Part shown: positions 35,587 through 44,574 of the stretch, piece after piece | Position numbering within the stretch: the stretch's first letter is position 1 | Layout: each line of letters opens with the position of its first letter | Assembly (NCBI RefSeq): GCF_028421645.1 | Contig: NZ_CP116887.1 | Location: 1,428,001-1,492,000, forward strand | DNA from: Aneurinibacillus sp. Ricciae_BoGa-3 | GTDB taxonomy: Bacteria > Bacillota > Bacilli > Aneurinibacillales > Aneurinibacillaceae | Length of the DNA stretch: 64,000 bases | Reading direction: 5' to 3' | Made by a program: the position numbers and the translations under genes | The notes under the pieces: model-generated | Told to the model about the DNA's origin: nothing | Databases searched by the model: none | The model's input: the letters and a program-made list of their open reading frames with translations, nothing else

Positions 35587-37485
35587 ATGAGTGGAAACAT
35601 CCAGCGACTCTCTGTCTTTATAATTTTATTATTTTTAATAAATTTGATAGGTTCCGGACGCGTATTTGCGGCAGTTGTTGCGCAGCCGCTTGACAGTCCG
35701 GTGAATGATATCGCCGGCATGATATCAGGCAATCAGGAAAATCAAGCAAGCGGGTTGGTGATAGGTGCCCTTGCCGCTTCTGCGCCGGCTGCAAAGGCAG
35801 CCAACGTCGAAACGCTCCCGATGTGGTTAATGACAGCCGTTGGCCTGTTAATTGCAGCAGCGATTGTAGTTGTATGGGCATACGTACAGAGAAGCCGCAT
35901 ACTCAAACAGTTGGATGAAGTCGATGAATGGCGTGACCGCCTGCTGGGTGAACTGAATGATTTCAGTGTAGGAATCGAGTGGAAGAAGGAGCCGCTTAAA
36001 GTTCGGGAGCGTTACCTGCAGATACTGACTGCGCTGGATGATATGAAAAAGGATGCCATAGCCGATGTAGAGCTAATCCTAGCAGATGCAGAAGAGACAC
36101 TTGGAAAATTTCGTTTCAGAAGAGGCAGGGAAATCATTCAGGAAGCCAAAGTGAAGCTGCAGCGCATCGAGGACGATTTTTTTCAATTGGGAAGGCGTAC
36201 AGAGAAGTTAAGTGAAACACTGGGGGATATTCGTTCGCTAACAGCTGAAGTGGAAGAACAGCAGCTAAAGATTGAACGGCGGCTGGACGAGCTCCGCATC
36301 CAATATAGTGCTTCTTTTCACGCAATCAAGGAGCAGGTCAATCAATTCTCCAAAGAATCTCTTGAAATCAGGCAGATGTGGGAGAAGGGAGAGTTCGAAC
36401 CCTGCAAGGACAAGCTTCTTAAATTGTATGAGGGTCAAAAAAACCTGTTTGAAGCCATACAAAAACTGCCTTTTTTAAGGCAAACGATTGAAAAGGATCT
36501 GCATCAGGAAATCCGGCAGTTGGATGACGACTGCACCGAAATGATGGATCAGGGTTATACAAATCGAGGGGAATTGTTTGCTGCTGCGCTTGCTAAAATC
36601 AAGTCCAGGGCGGAACAGCTTCCTACCTTGTTTGAAGATGGCAGGACTTCTGATGTGGAAAGTGAAGTGGCCGGTATTCGGGAACAGATCGAAAGTGTAT
36701 ACCAGTCAATGGAGGAGATTGTAACAAGCAGGCAGCAGTACCGCAAGTACTTAGACCAACTCCCTTATCAGCTGTCCGTTCTTGAAGAAGACGAGAAATA
36801 CCTGAAAACTGAATTAGATGATTTATCGCAGCGATATCAGGTTGAAGAAGGGGAAGCCTTTCAATATTATCAACAGATTCCTGAAGTGTTGGCTGAAATC
36901 TCGCATGCACTTTCTCAGGCCGCGGGAGCTGCCGATGAAGATGCAAGTTTCGAACGGAGCCGGGAAACGCTTGCGCAGGCATCTGAACGGGCGGCTGTCA
37001 TGATAGAGCGCAGGGAAACGGTAATGAGCGAATTAAAAGAATTTCGCAAAGGCGAACTTACCGCAAGGCAAACAGTCGGCAAACTTAAGACGGATGTTGT
37101 ACGTGTGGAACTGCAGCTAAAACGCGTTCATCTCCCCGGTATACCGGAGGAAGTATGCAATCAGATTAAAATTACGCGTGATTCAATTGTTGCAGTCGAA
37201 TACGGATTGGAAGAAGTTCCGCTTAATATGCAGAAGGTGGAACACTTTATGAAAGAGGCCAGGGATCAGGTGATTACTCTTCTGGAAAATGCGGCAGAGA
37301 TGATCCGCATCTGCAAGGAGACAGAAGAAAAGATCCAACGGACAAATCGTTTTCGCCGTTACGATAGGGAAATAGCCGGATTATTGAGCCACTCGGAAAA
37401 AGCTTTCCGCAACTGCCAATATGAAGAAGCGTTTGAGCTGGCGAATAAGGCTTATCATTTGGCAGCTGAGCGATTTGATAACTGA
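35587..37485 (+). CDS. ezrA: Septation ring regulator EzrA, with unusual N-terminus
   Basis: A 632-residue membrane protein. After residue 100 it is a continuous coiled-coil protein; the C-terminal stretch KIQRTNRFRRYDREIAGLL matches the EzrA QNR-type patch, and the spectrin-like repeats fit. EzrA restrains FtsZ ring assembly and helps recruit division proteins. Known EzrA has one N-terminal membrane segment and about 560 residues. Here a signal-peptide-like segment (residues 8-28) is followed by about 50 Ala-rich residues and a membrane helix at about 78-98, an extra module. Synteny with refZ supports the call. Confidence 0.85.
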   Translation: MSGNIQRLSVFIILLFLINLIGSGRVFAAVVAQPLDSPVNDIAGMISGNQENQASGLVIGALAASAPAAKAANVETLPMWLMTAVGLLIAAAIVVVWAYVQRSRILKQLDEVDEWRDRLLGELNDFSVGIEWKKEPLKVRERYLQILTALDDMKKDAIADVELILADAEETLGKFRFRRGREIIQEAKVKLQRIEDDFFQLGRRTEKLSETLGDIRSLTAEVEEQQLKIERRLDELRIQYSASFHAIKEQVNQFSKESLEIRQMWEKGEFEPCKDKLLKLYEGQKNLFEAIQKLPFLRQTIEKDLHQEIRQLDDDCTEMMDQGYTNRGELFAAALAKIKSRAEQLPTLFEDGRTSDVESEVAGIREQIESVYQSMEEIVTSRQQYRKYLDQLPYQLSVLEEDEKYLKTELDDLSQRYQVEEGEAFQYYQQIPEVLAEISHALSQAAGAADEDASFERSRETLAQASERAAVMIERRETVMSELKEFRKGELTARQTVGKLKTDVVRVELQLKRVHLPGIPEEVCNQIKITRDSIVAVEYGLEEVPLNMQKVEHFMKEARDQVITLLENAAEMIRICKETEEKIQRTNRFRRYDREIAGLLSHSEKAFRNCQYEEAFELANKAYHLAAERFDN

Positions 37486-37491
37486 TACAGA

Positions 37492-37520
37492 AGGGCACCG
37501 TAGCTGGTGCTCTTTTTTCT
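37492..37520 (+). terminator. Terminator of ezrA
   Basis: AGGGCACC, GTAGCT, GGTGCTCT and a T run. Confidence 0.85.
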
Positions 37521-37544
37521 GTTATTGTCGCAGTGGCAGTGTTT

Positions 37545-37700
37545 TTCTTGGGTGTTTCGGGACCGGAGGTCCCATTTAAAAAATCGCTCAAGGCACTTCA
37601 ACACTGTGAAGCATATAAACTTTCCATATTAACAAAGAGAAAGGGACCTATCGGTCCCAGCAGAAACTTTACTACTTTAAAGCGAAATATACTTTCTTGT
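37545..37700 (-). repeat. Intergenic repeat family, module 1, copy B
   Basis: The inverted counterpart of the 19652 and 60068 copies. It keeps both palindromes, GGGACCGATAGGTCCC and GGGACCTCCGGTCCC, and the TTTAAAGTAGTAAAG start. Module 2 is absent: the sequence after CCCAAGAAAAACA is unrelated. It lies between convergent ezrA and the acetate symporter gene. Confidence 0.85.
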
Positions 37701-37705
37701 ACGAA

Positions 37706-37735
37706 AAAAAGGGACACATCATAAGATGTGCCCAA
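37706..37735. terminator. Hairpin between convergent genes
   Basis: GGGACACATC pairs with GATGTGCCC around ATAA. On the minus strand it is followed by TTTTTTT, so it can terminate the symporter transcript. The following 100 bases to 37843 hold nothing recognisable. Confidence 0.7.
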
Positions 37736-37843
37736 TTTAGGGAGTAGAGGTGTGAGAGTCAGTTGCAATATTCAAGGGGAGTAGGTTCATTTTTATATTA
37801 CCCTTTTATGGACGGGCTTAAACCTTTCCGAAACCAAAAATTT

Positions 37844-39382
37844 TTATGCTGGTTCCTGTATGCCTGTGTTTGCCTTCACCAGGACTTCATCATACTTCGC
37901 ATCGCTTTCTCTGCGGCCGGAGATTACGGTGCCAAGATAGGCGGCTATGAATCCAATCGGAATGGAAATTATGGCCGGGTTGGTTAGCTTAATCAGCGGT
38001 GTGCCAACTAGAATCGCTTTGCCAGGCGTTGGATCAAATACGTTGGGGCTTACGACGACAAGTATTAAAGCTGTCAGCAGACCCACAAGCATACCGGTAA
38101 TGGCGCCCGCTGTATTAAACTTGCGCCAGAACAGGGTAAAGATGATGACGGGCAGGTTTGCACTGGCAGCAACGCAGAACGCAAGAGATACAAGGAACGC
38201 AACATTTAACTTCTGGGCAAACAAAGCCAGTATTACGGAGATCACAGCTACGCCGACCGATGCCCAGCGCGCCGCAACCATCTGTTCTTTCTCTGTTGCT
38301 TCACCCTTTCGAACGATGTGCCCGTAGAAGTCATGAGCAAACGCTGAGGCTCCAGCGAGCACAAGGCCAGCCACAACAGCAAGTATTGTAGCGAAAGCAA
38401 CCGCCGAGACAAATGCCATCAGCAGGTCGCCGCCGAGGGCCTGCGCCAGAAGCGGGGCAGCCATATTCCCTGCTTTGTTAGCTGCGATGATTTTGTCATT
38501 GCCTACAAAAGCTGCCGCGCCAAAGCCCAGGAAGATCGTCATCACATAGAAAATACCAATAAGCCATGTGGCGTATACAACAGATTTACGGGCCGTTTGC
38601 GCGTCCTTTACAGTGAAGAAACGGATGAGGATATGCGGCAGCCCAGCGGTGCCCAATACGAGGGCCGCATTCATCGAGATGTTATCCAACCCGTCTTTAT
38701 ACTTCACCCCCGGGTTCAGGAATTTTTGCCCAAGCGGTGTTGCTGTTTTCATATGGTCAAACATTTCCGTCAGGCTGAAGTGAAATTTAGCGAAAACCAT
38801 AATCGAAATAATAAAGGTGCCTGCCATTAACAGAACGGCTTTCACGATTTGTACCCAGCTAGTGGCGGTCATTCCGCCGAAGATAACGTAGACAGTCATT
38901 AAGACGCCCACAATAAGAACAGAGGTTGTATAATCTAAACCAAGGAGTAATTTAATGAGTCCGCCTGCCCCGACCAACTGGGCAATCATGTAAAAAATAG
39001 AAATTGTAATCGTATTAAAAGCTGCTACCCCACGGATTTTCTTATCGTCAAAGCGGGCGGCTATCATATCAGCCATCGTGTATTTTCCAAGATTGCGAAG
39101 CGGTTCAGCTACGATATAAAGGACAACCAGATACGCCACCAAATAGCCAATGCTGTAGAAGAAACCATCAAACCCTGTCAGGGCGATCGCTCCGGCAATT
39201 CCCAGGAAAGAGGCAGCCGACATATAATCGCCTGCAATTGCAAGTCCGTTCTGCCAGCCTGTTAACCCGCCGCCAGCAGTATAGAACTCACTGGTCGTAT
39301 TGGTTTTCTTAGAAGCGTAATACGTAATCAAAAGTGTAGCGGCGACAATTAGCAGAAAGAAAATAAAGGCGGTAACATTCAT
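37844..39382 (-). CDS. actP: Cation/acetate symporter, solute:sodium symporter family
   Basis: A 512-residue membrane protein with about 13 helices and SSS-family features: TTSEFYTAGGGLTGWQNGLA at the N-terminus, GDYMSAASFLGIAG and the sodium-site helix ASANLPVIIFTLFW. It most resembles ActP/YwcA monocarboxylate transporters, so acetate or another short acid is the probable substrate. It overlaps the upstream DUF485 gene by 4 bp (ATGA), the classic yjcH-actP pairing. A cre-like site before the operon suggests CcpA control together with acsA. Confidence 0.92.
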   Translation of the reverse strand: MNVTAFIFFLLIVAATLLITYYASKKTNTTSEFYTAGGGLTGWQNGLAIAGDYMSAASFLGIAGAIALTGFDGFFYSIGYLVAYLVVLYIVAEPLRNLGKYTMADMIAARFDDKKIRGVAAFNTITISIFYMIAQLVGAGGLIKLLLGLDYTTSVLIVGVLMTVYVIFGGMTATSWVQIVKAVLLMAGTFIISIMVFAKFHFSLTEMFDHMKTATPLGQKFLNPGVKYKDGLDNISMNAALVLGTAGLPHILIRFFTVKDAQTARKSVVYATWLIGIFYVMTIFLGFGAAAFVGNDKIIAANKAGNMAAPLLAQALGGDLLMAFVSAVAFATILAVVAGLVLAGASAFAHDFYGHIVRKGEATEKEQMVAARWASVGVAVISVILALFAQKLNVAFLVSLAFCVAASANLPVIIFTLFWRKFNTAGAITGMLVGLLTALILVVVSPNVFDPTPGKAILVGTPLIKLTNPAIISIPIGFIAAYLGTVISGRRESDAKYDEVLVKANTGIQEPA

Positions 39383-39738
39383 ACTTTCATCTCCCTTGCA
39401 TTATTTTCTTCTACGATGTCTTCTACGATCTTATCGAAACCTGCAGCTTTCTTAGTGTACAGACTGCACAACGACCATGTCATAATAAACTGCGCAAATG
39501 CGAAAACCCAGGCCCATGTAATCGGTCCAAAAGCAGGCGTATTGAGAACTTTACTGTAGGATGTCATAATCGGCAATGCAAAGTAAAACACGAAGTAGAA
39601 AATACATAATGGAATAATAAATTTCTTCTTGGCAGCCATAAGCTCCCTGAATTTTCCGCTGCGGACGATCGCGCTGTAATCGATCCCGCCGATTCGGTTT
39701 GTCGTATTGGAACTTCTGCTTTTTGCAAGATTAGACAT
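39379..39738 (-). CDS. DUF485 membrane protein (YjcH-like), partner of the symporter
   Basis: A 119-residue protein with two membrane helices (FIIPLCIFYFVFYFALPIM and ITWAWVFAFAQFIMTWSLC), the DUF485 signature. Such genes nearly always precede actP-type symporters and may help its assembly or activity. The ATG at 39738 is selected because TAGGAG lies 9 bases upstream; the earlier ATG overlaps that site. Confidence 0.9.
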   Translation of the reverse strand: MSNLAKSRSSNTTNRIGGIDYSAIVRSGKFRELMAAKKKFIIPLCIFYFVFYFALPIMTSYSKVLNTPAFGPITWAWVFAFAQFIMTWSLCSLYTKKAAGFDKIVEDIVEENNAREMKV

Positions 39739-39818
39739 AACATTCACTCCTAACATCTGGTATTTTGGGTCTTTGTATTTCTATTACAATAAGACTTGAT
39801 CTAGCACCCCCTTTTTAT

Positions 39819-39832
39819 TAAAAGTGTTTACA
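39819..39832. promoter_or_regulatory. cre-like site before the acetate symporter operon
   Basis: On the minus strand TGTAAACACTTTTA fits the cre consensus with two mismatches. It lies about 80 bp before the DUF485 gene, where CcpA binding could repress the operon. Confidence 0.55.
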
Positions 39833-40004
39833 AAGCAGAAAATTATGATAAATAGGTCTGTATGCTTAATGATAATAAAATATTCTGTAAATTCAAGTGT
39901 TTTTTTTGTAAAATATAGGTACATGCTCGTCTGTCTTATGGATTAGAACCTAAATAGTCCCGGTAAGCGCGGCGATAAAACCGTCCGCCTCCCCGGGACC
40001 AGAA

Positions 40005-41312
40005 TCAGCTTTTTTTAAGTTTAAGGGGCGAGAAGCTGTTCTCAATTCCCAGCGCCTGCTTTGCTGCCGCTTCACCCGCCGCATGTCCGGTGGTGAAAGC
40101 TACGGTGATGTTATATCCGCCTGTATGGGCATGTACATCCAGCACCTCCCCGGCAAAGAACAGACCCTGTTTACATTTTGATTGCATCGTTCTCGGATCC
40201 ACTTCTTTTGTATTAACGCCTCCGCCTGTAACTGTGGCCTGTTCCATAGAGAGGGTGCCAGAAACGGTAACAGGAAATTGCTTGATAAGCTTAATAAACG
40301 ATGCCCACCTATCTTTTGGTAGATCATGGTATGTGATGTTTTCATCTAAAACGGCCATTTCGAGCATAAGTTTAAGCATTCTTTCAGGCAGGTAGGCCCG
40401 AAGCACGTTTTTAATGGCCTTTTTTGGCTCCTCTTTGAGAAGCAGTGTGGCTTCCTCGTTAACGTCAGCGAGTGATTTATCCGGCATTAGATCAATGGTG
40501 AGCGATAACGGTATGTCACCAAACTTTTTCCTGGCTGTGGAGACGTAATGACTCGTGCGCAGAACAGCAGGTCCGGAAACGCCGATATGGGTAAACAGCA
40601 TATCGCCTTCTTCTGTACAAAGTTTTTTCCCTTTCGGATTATATAAGCTAAGCACAACATTGCGCAGGGACAAGCCTTGTAACCGGCCTTCCGCAATATA
40701 GTTATCCGATGCTGTAAGTGGCACGGCAGTAGGGTATAAGTCGGTGATCGTATGCCCCGCGGCCTCTGCCCATGAGTACCCATCTCCCGTAGACCCGGTG
40801 GCAGGAACAGAGCATCCCCCGACAGCGATCACAACTGACTTGCATTCGAGCGTTTCACCCGATTGAAGGACTACCCGGCGGACCGATGTCTCATCAAACA
40901 TAATGTGTGCGACCGGCTGGTTTGTACGAATGGAGACACCCAGTCGTTTTACCTCCTGAATAAGCGCATTTACGACTGTTTTTGCCTTATCGTTAGCCGG
41001 AAACATGCGGCCTCTGTCTTCTTCTTTTAGCTGTATGCCGATTCCCGTAAAAAAAGCCATAATATCCTGGTTATTAAACTCGTTTAATGCACTATAAAGA
41101 AACCTCCCGTTTCCCGGAATATTTTTAATCAGTTCTTCCAGGGGCTTTGCATTTGTTACATTGCATCGCCCGCCTCCCGAGATCATCAGTTTGCGTCCTA
41201 ATTTTTCCCCTTTATCAAGCAGAAGAACCCTGGCCTTCTGCTGGGCAGCTGAGACGCAGGCCATTAAGCCCGCCGGTCCGCCCCCGATAACAATAACATC
41301 CCATTGTTCCAT
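40005..41312 (-). CDS. FAD-dependent oxidoreductase, HI0933/YtfP (BaiN) family
   Basis: A 435-residue flavoprotein. The Rossmann FAD motif VIVIGGGPAGLMA is at the start, followed by the family stretch GRKLMISGGGRCNVTN, then AVGGCSVPATGSTGDGY and a C-terminal VTGGGVNTKEVDPRTMQS and GEVLDVHAHTGGYN. This is the YtfP/HI0933-like family whose physiological reaction is still unclear. Start is ATG; AAGGTGG is upstream. It stands alone. A GC-rich hairpin, GGTCCCGG with CCGGGACT, lies behind it near 39957-40000. Confidence 0.88.
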   Translation of the reverse strand: MEQWDVIVIGGGPAGLMACVSAAQQKARVLLLDKGEKLGRKLMISGGGRCNVTNAKPLEELIKNIPGNGRFLYSALNEFNNQDIMAFFTGIGIQLKEEDRGRMFPANDKAKTVVNALIQEVKRLGVSIRTNQPVAHIMFDETSVRRVVLQSGETLECKSVVIAVGGCSVPATGSTGDGYSWAEAAGHTITDLYPTAVPLTASDNYIAEGRLQGLSLRNVVLSLYNPKGKKLCTEEGDMLFTHIGVSGPAVLRTSHYVSTARKKFGDIPLSLTIDLMPDKSLADVNEEATLLLKEEPKKAIKNVLRAYLPERMLKLMLEMAVLDENITYHDLPKDRWASFIKLIKQFPVTVSGTLSMEQATVTGGGVNTKEVDPRTMQSKCKQGLFFAGEVLDVHAHTGGYNITVAFTTGHAAGEAAAKQALGIENSFSPLKLKKS

Positions 41313-41460
41313 TCTTTATCCACCTTTCTTCTTTAGTTATTGTGAACTTTTGCAGCAATAAATTGCAACAATAAATCTTAAAGAGAAAGTGGGTGGGAAA
41401 CGATTAGGTAATACCGCTTCTTTTATTCGAATAGTTATTAACTAAAGGAGGGGGTTGTCT

Positions 41461-42000
41461 TTGAAAAGAACCGGCGCAATGAGAGTGGCTATGGTTATTG
41501 TATTGTTCTGCTTTGCTAGCGGCTGCTCCACTTTACCCCAGAGCCTTCAAAACAAAACAGGCGATGGAACGGTAAAAGTATACAAGACAACAATAGACGC
41601 TGCAGATACCGTATTAATAGAATCGGCACAAAACAGCGCGGATTTTGCAATACAAGAAGTCGAATACATGAATGATTTAAACACAGCCGTTACCCAGCTT
41701 GAGGGTGCAATCCAGGGACAATTTCAGCCTGAAGAATGGACCCGTAACCTGGAGAACACCATGCCTTCTTATGAAGCGGCCATCAAACACGCGCTGTCTA
41801 TACCAAAACCCAGTGCGGATTTAATTGGGCTGTATAACGATTACCTGACCATGATAGAAAGATATAAACGGCTTCCGGCATTAATCCGCCAAGCTATCCG
41901 GACGAATGATATGGAGATGATTAACGTAGCTTTTTCACAGTTGCACGGCAACGAGAAGCGTTATGAGCAGCTATTAAAGTCTACAGCTGCTTATAAATAA
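41461..42000 (+). CDS. Putative lipoprotein of unknown function
   Basis: A 179-residue protein with a lipoprotein signal: KRTGAMRVAMVIVLF then lipobox FASGC. The mature part is predicted alpha-helical, without cysteines, and reads like a four-helix bundle. I do not recognise a family. TTG at 41461 is chosen because GGAGGGGG lies 7 bases before it; a TTG two codons earlier is too close. A strong terminator follows. Confidence 0.75.
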   Translation: MKRTGAMRVAMVIVLFCFASGCSTLPQSLQNKTGDGTVKVYKTTIDAADTVLIESAQNSADFAIQEVEYMNDLNTAVTQLEGAIQGQFQPEEWTRNLENTMPSYEAAIKHALSIPKPSADLIGLYNDYLTMIERYKRLPALIRQAIRTNDMEMINVAFSQLHGNEKRYEQLLKSTAAYK

Positions 42001-42037
42001 GCCCGTTTTAGATGGATTTAACCAGAAGAAGGAATTT

Positions 42038-42067
42038 CAAAAGACAGGGATGCCCTGTCTTTTTTTT
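42038..42067 (+). terminator. Terminator of the lipoprotein gene
   Basis: AAAGACAGGG, ATG loop, CCCTGTCTTT and a T run. Confidence 0.9.
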
Positions 42068-42365
42068 CATCCTGCAAAAGGAATACCGCAAAAACTATCG
42101 AATAACTGTAATACATGCCCTGTTCTGTGGATACGATGAGAAAGAATAAATAGAAAAGGCTTGATTTAAAAAATCGGAATATTAATATAATTAAAAACAT
42201 TACATTATTAATATTTGTAATAGTGTTTATGTCTTTTTCTATTGCCCCAACGTATAAACTTTCTTATACACATAAATCTGCACCCGAGATTGTCCGCTAA
42301 ATTTCGATTCAGATTCACCTTTGTTGCGGTATCTATATGATTTTGAGCATAAAGGGGGAGTTATC
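42068..42365. other. AT-rich intergenic region before etfB
   Basis: About 300 bases without a gene. It holds AT-rich dyads such as ATATTAATAT near 42178. A direct repeat, GATTCAGATTCA, near 42305 does not form a clear operator. I see no confident promoter; the etf-fix promoter must lie here. Confidence 0.5.
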
Positions 42366-43193
42366 ATGCATATTCTGGTGTGTATTAAACAGGTGCCGGA
42401 TACGAAAATCATTAAAATTGATCCGAAAACAAACACGTTGGATCGGCGGGGAGTACCGGCTATTCTTAATCCGTATGATACCCATGCTGTAGAAGAAGGG
42501 GTGCGTCTGCGTGCCCGTTACGGAGGAAAAGTTTCAGTACTTTCCATGGGACCTCCGCAGGCTGTTGCTGCTATTAAGAAGTGTGTAGAGATCGGGGCTG
42601 ACGCGGGTTATTTAATTTCTGACCGTGCATTTGCAGGAGCAGACACGCTGGCCACCAGTTACGCTCTGTCGAAAGCGATCGAGCGCATTCAGAAAGAAGA
42701 ACCGATTGATCTTGTGATCTGCGGCAAAATGGCTATCGACGGGGATACAGGCCAGGTGGGCCCCGGAATAGCAAGACGCATGGGAATACCTGCATTAACA
42801 AGCGTGAAGAACGTCCAGGAAATTAATGGAGCAAACAAAGAGATACTTGTGCACCGCAAGCTTGAGGACGGGTATGAGTTGCTGCAATCCCGGGTCCCAT
42901 GCCTGCTTACCGTAGAAAAGGAGATTAACGAGGTTCCGTACTCTCCTATGCCGAACATGATTCGGGCCGCCCGCTATAAACCGGTAGTGTGGACTGTCAA
43001 CGATTTAGAGGATGTGGATCGAGCCCAGCTGGGGTTAAAAGGGTCGCCAACCATCGTAGGAAAAATGTTCAGCCCGCCGAAGCCTGAAGGCGGCAAAAGA
43101 CTGGAAGGTAAACCGGAACAGCAGGTAAGGGCACTTGTTGACATTTTAATGAAAGAAAAGCGTGAGTTGTTGATAGAAGGGGGGACAAAGTAA
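42366..43193 (+). CDS. etfB: Electron transfer flavoprotein beta subunit (FixA type)
   Basis: A 275-residue EtfB/FixA. It starts MHILVCIKQVPDT and has the AMP/FAD-binding CGKMAIDGDTGQVGPGIA and the recognition-loop region VPCLLTVEKEINEVPY. With EtfA it forms a heterodimer that takes electrons from dehydrogenases. The presence of fixC and fixX suggests the Fix-type, possibly electron-bifurcating, rather than the housekeeping ETF. The ATG follows AAGGGGGAG. First of etfB-etfA-fixC, 1 bp from etfA. Confidence 0.93.
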   Translation: MHILVCIKQVPDTKIIKIDPKTNTLDRRGVPAILNPYDTHAVEEGVRLRARYGGKVSVLSMGPPQAVAAIKKCVEIGADAGYLISDRAFAGADTLATSYALSKAIERIQKEEPIDLVICGKMAIDGDTGQVGPGIARRMGIPALTSVKNVQEINGANKEILVHRKLEDGYELLQSRVPCLLTVEKEINEVPYSPMPNMIRAARYKPVVWTVNDLEDVDRAQLGLKGSPTIVGKMFSPPKPEGGKRLEGKPEQQVRALVDILMKEKRELLIEGGTK

Positions 43194-43194
43194 C

Positions 43195-44574
43195 ATGGCC
43201 GTTTCCATTTCCGCAGCCTGCATTTCATGCGGCACATGTGTTGACACCTGCCCAGTGGGCGCTCTCTACTTAGGATCGGATCAATGTGAAGTCGATGTTT
43301 CGAAATGCGAAGAATGCCAGGAATGCATCCCTGTTTGTCCAACGGAAGCTATCAGTCTGCCAAATCCAACGAAAAAACCTGCCGCCCAAGTTCCTGCTCC
43401 TGCAGAAGATGCTTCAGTGGCCTCAAAACCGGCTGCGTCAGCGCCCCAAGCTCAGCCCGCACAACATTCGGCTGAACCATCGTCCCCAATTTTCTCAGCG
43501 CCTGCCGCGACTTCAGCTAACAAGCCAGAGAAAAAAGCAGAAAGAAATGATCCGTTTGCCGAGCATGCAGGCGTGTGGGTTTTCATCGATCAGACGGATG
43601 GCGTTATTGCGAAGGTTTCACTAGAGCTCCTTGGTGCTGGCCGCCGGCTCGCCGATAAGCTGGAGACCCCGCTGTGCGGTTTTGTGCTGGGTGATGGCGT
43701 TCGGGATCTGGCTGATACATGCTTCGAATACGGCGCAGATAAATTATTTGTGATTGACGACCCGATCCTTCGGCACTACCGATCCGAAGCCTACATGAAG
43801 GGCGTAGCAGATTTATGCCGTAAACATAAACCGGAAATTATTCTGTATGGAGCAACTTCGAATGGCAAAGACCTTGCGAGTGCTGTCGCAACTGAGCTTA
43901 AAACAGGGTTGACAGCGGACTGCACAATGCTTGATGTCAATCCATCCCAACGCTTGCTGGAAGCAAGCCGCCCAGCATTTGGCGGTAACATCATGGCCAC
44001 CATTCTCTGTAAGAATCACAGGCCGCAGATGGCTACCGTCCGTTCAAAGGTGATGAAGGCTATTGAGCCTATTAAAGGCAGGTTAGGTGAAATTATAGAG
44101 GAGCCCATAGGGCTTCAGGAGAGTGATTTAAGAACCCGCGTCCTTGATATCGTAAGGGATACCAGCCAGCGAATCAAGCTGGATGAAGCCCACATTATTG
44201 TAGCAGGAGGTAAGGGGCTTGGTGATGAACGAGGCTTCCAAATCTGTTATGAACTTGCCGAGGTGCTTAATGCAAGCGTAGGAGCCAGCCGGGATGCTGT
44301 AGAAGCCGGATGGATCGATCATCATTACCAAATCGGACAGACGGGCATAACGGTCACCCCTAAAATCTACTTTGCTATCGCGATTTCAGGAGCCGTACAG
44401 CACATTGTAGGCATGCAGAATTCGGAATTCATTATTGCAATCAATAAAGATCCGGAAGCTCCGATTCATAATGTTGCAACCTACAGCATTGTTGGGGATG
44501 CCTTCGAAATCGTTCCCCTTTTAATAGAGGAGTTCCAAAAAGCACGTAAAGGCGGTGCAGTGATAAATGGCTGA
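43195..44574 (+). CDS. etfA: ETF alpha subunit fused to a 2[4Fe-4S] ferredoxin domain
   Basis: A 459-residue protein. Residues 5-50 are a bacterial two-cluster ferredoxin with CISCGTCVDTCP and CEECQECIPVCP. A Pro/Ala-rich linker follows (about residues 60-120), then EtfA: VFIDQTDGVIAKVSLELLG and the C-terminal FAD domain with GGKGLGDERGF, GASRDAVEAGW and HYQIGQTG. Ferredoxin-EtfA fusions are known in anaerobes, as in caffeyl-CoA reductase, and suggest electron exchange with ferredoxin. Start ATG after GGGGGG. It overlaps fixC by 8 bp. Confidence 0.93.
   Translation: MAVSISAACISCGTCVDTCPVGALYLGSDQCEVDVSKCEECQECIPVCPTEAISLPNPTKKPAAQVPAPAEDASVASKPAASAPQAQPAQHSAEPSSPIFSAPAATSANKPEKKAERNDPFAEHAGVWVFIDQTDGVIAKVSLELLGAGRRLADKLETPLCGFVLGDGVRDLADTCFEYGADKLFVIDDPILRHYRSEAYMKGVADLCRKHKPEIILYGATSNGKDLASAVATELKTGLTADCTMLDVNPSQRLLEASRPAFGGNIMATILCKNHRPQMATVRSKVMKAIEPIKGRLGEIIEEPIGLQESDLRTRVLDIVRDTSQRIKLDEAHIIVAGGKGLGDERGFQICYELAEVLNASVGASRDAVEAGWIDHHYQIGQTGITVTPKIYFAIAISGAVQHIVGMQNSEFIIAINKDPEAPIHNVATYSIVGDAFEIVPLLIEEFQKARKGGAVING

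Noticed and set aside
42300-42325. FadR-like operator before etfB
   Set aside because: The repeated GATTCA is direct, not inverted, and does not give the TGAAT/ATTCA arrangement.
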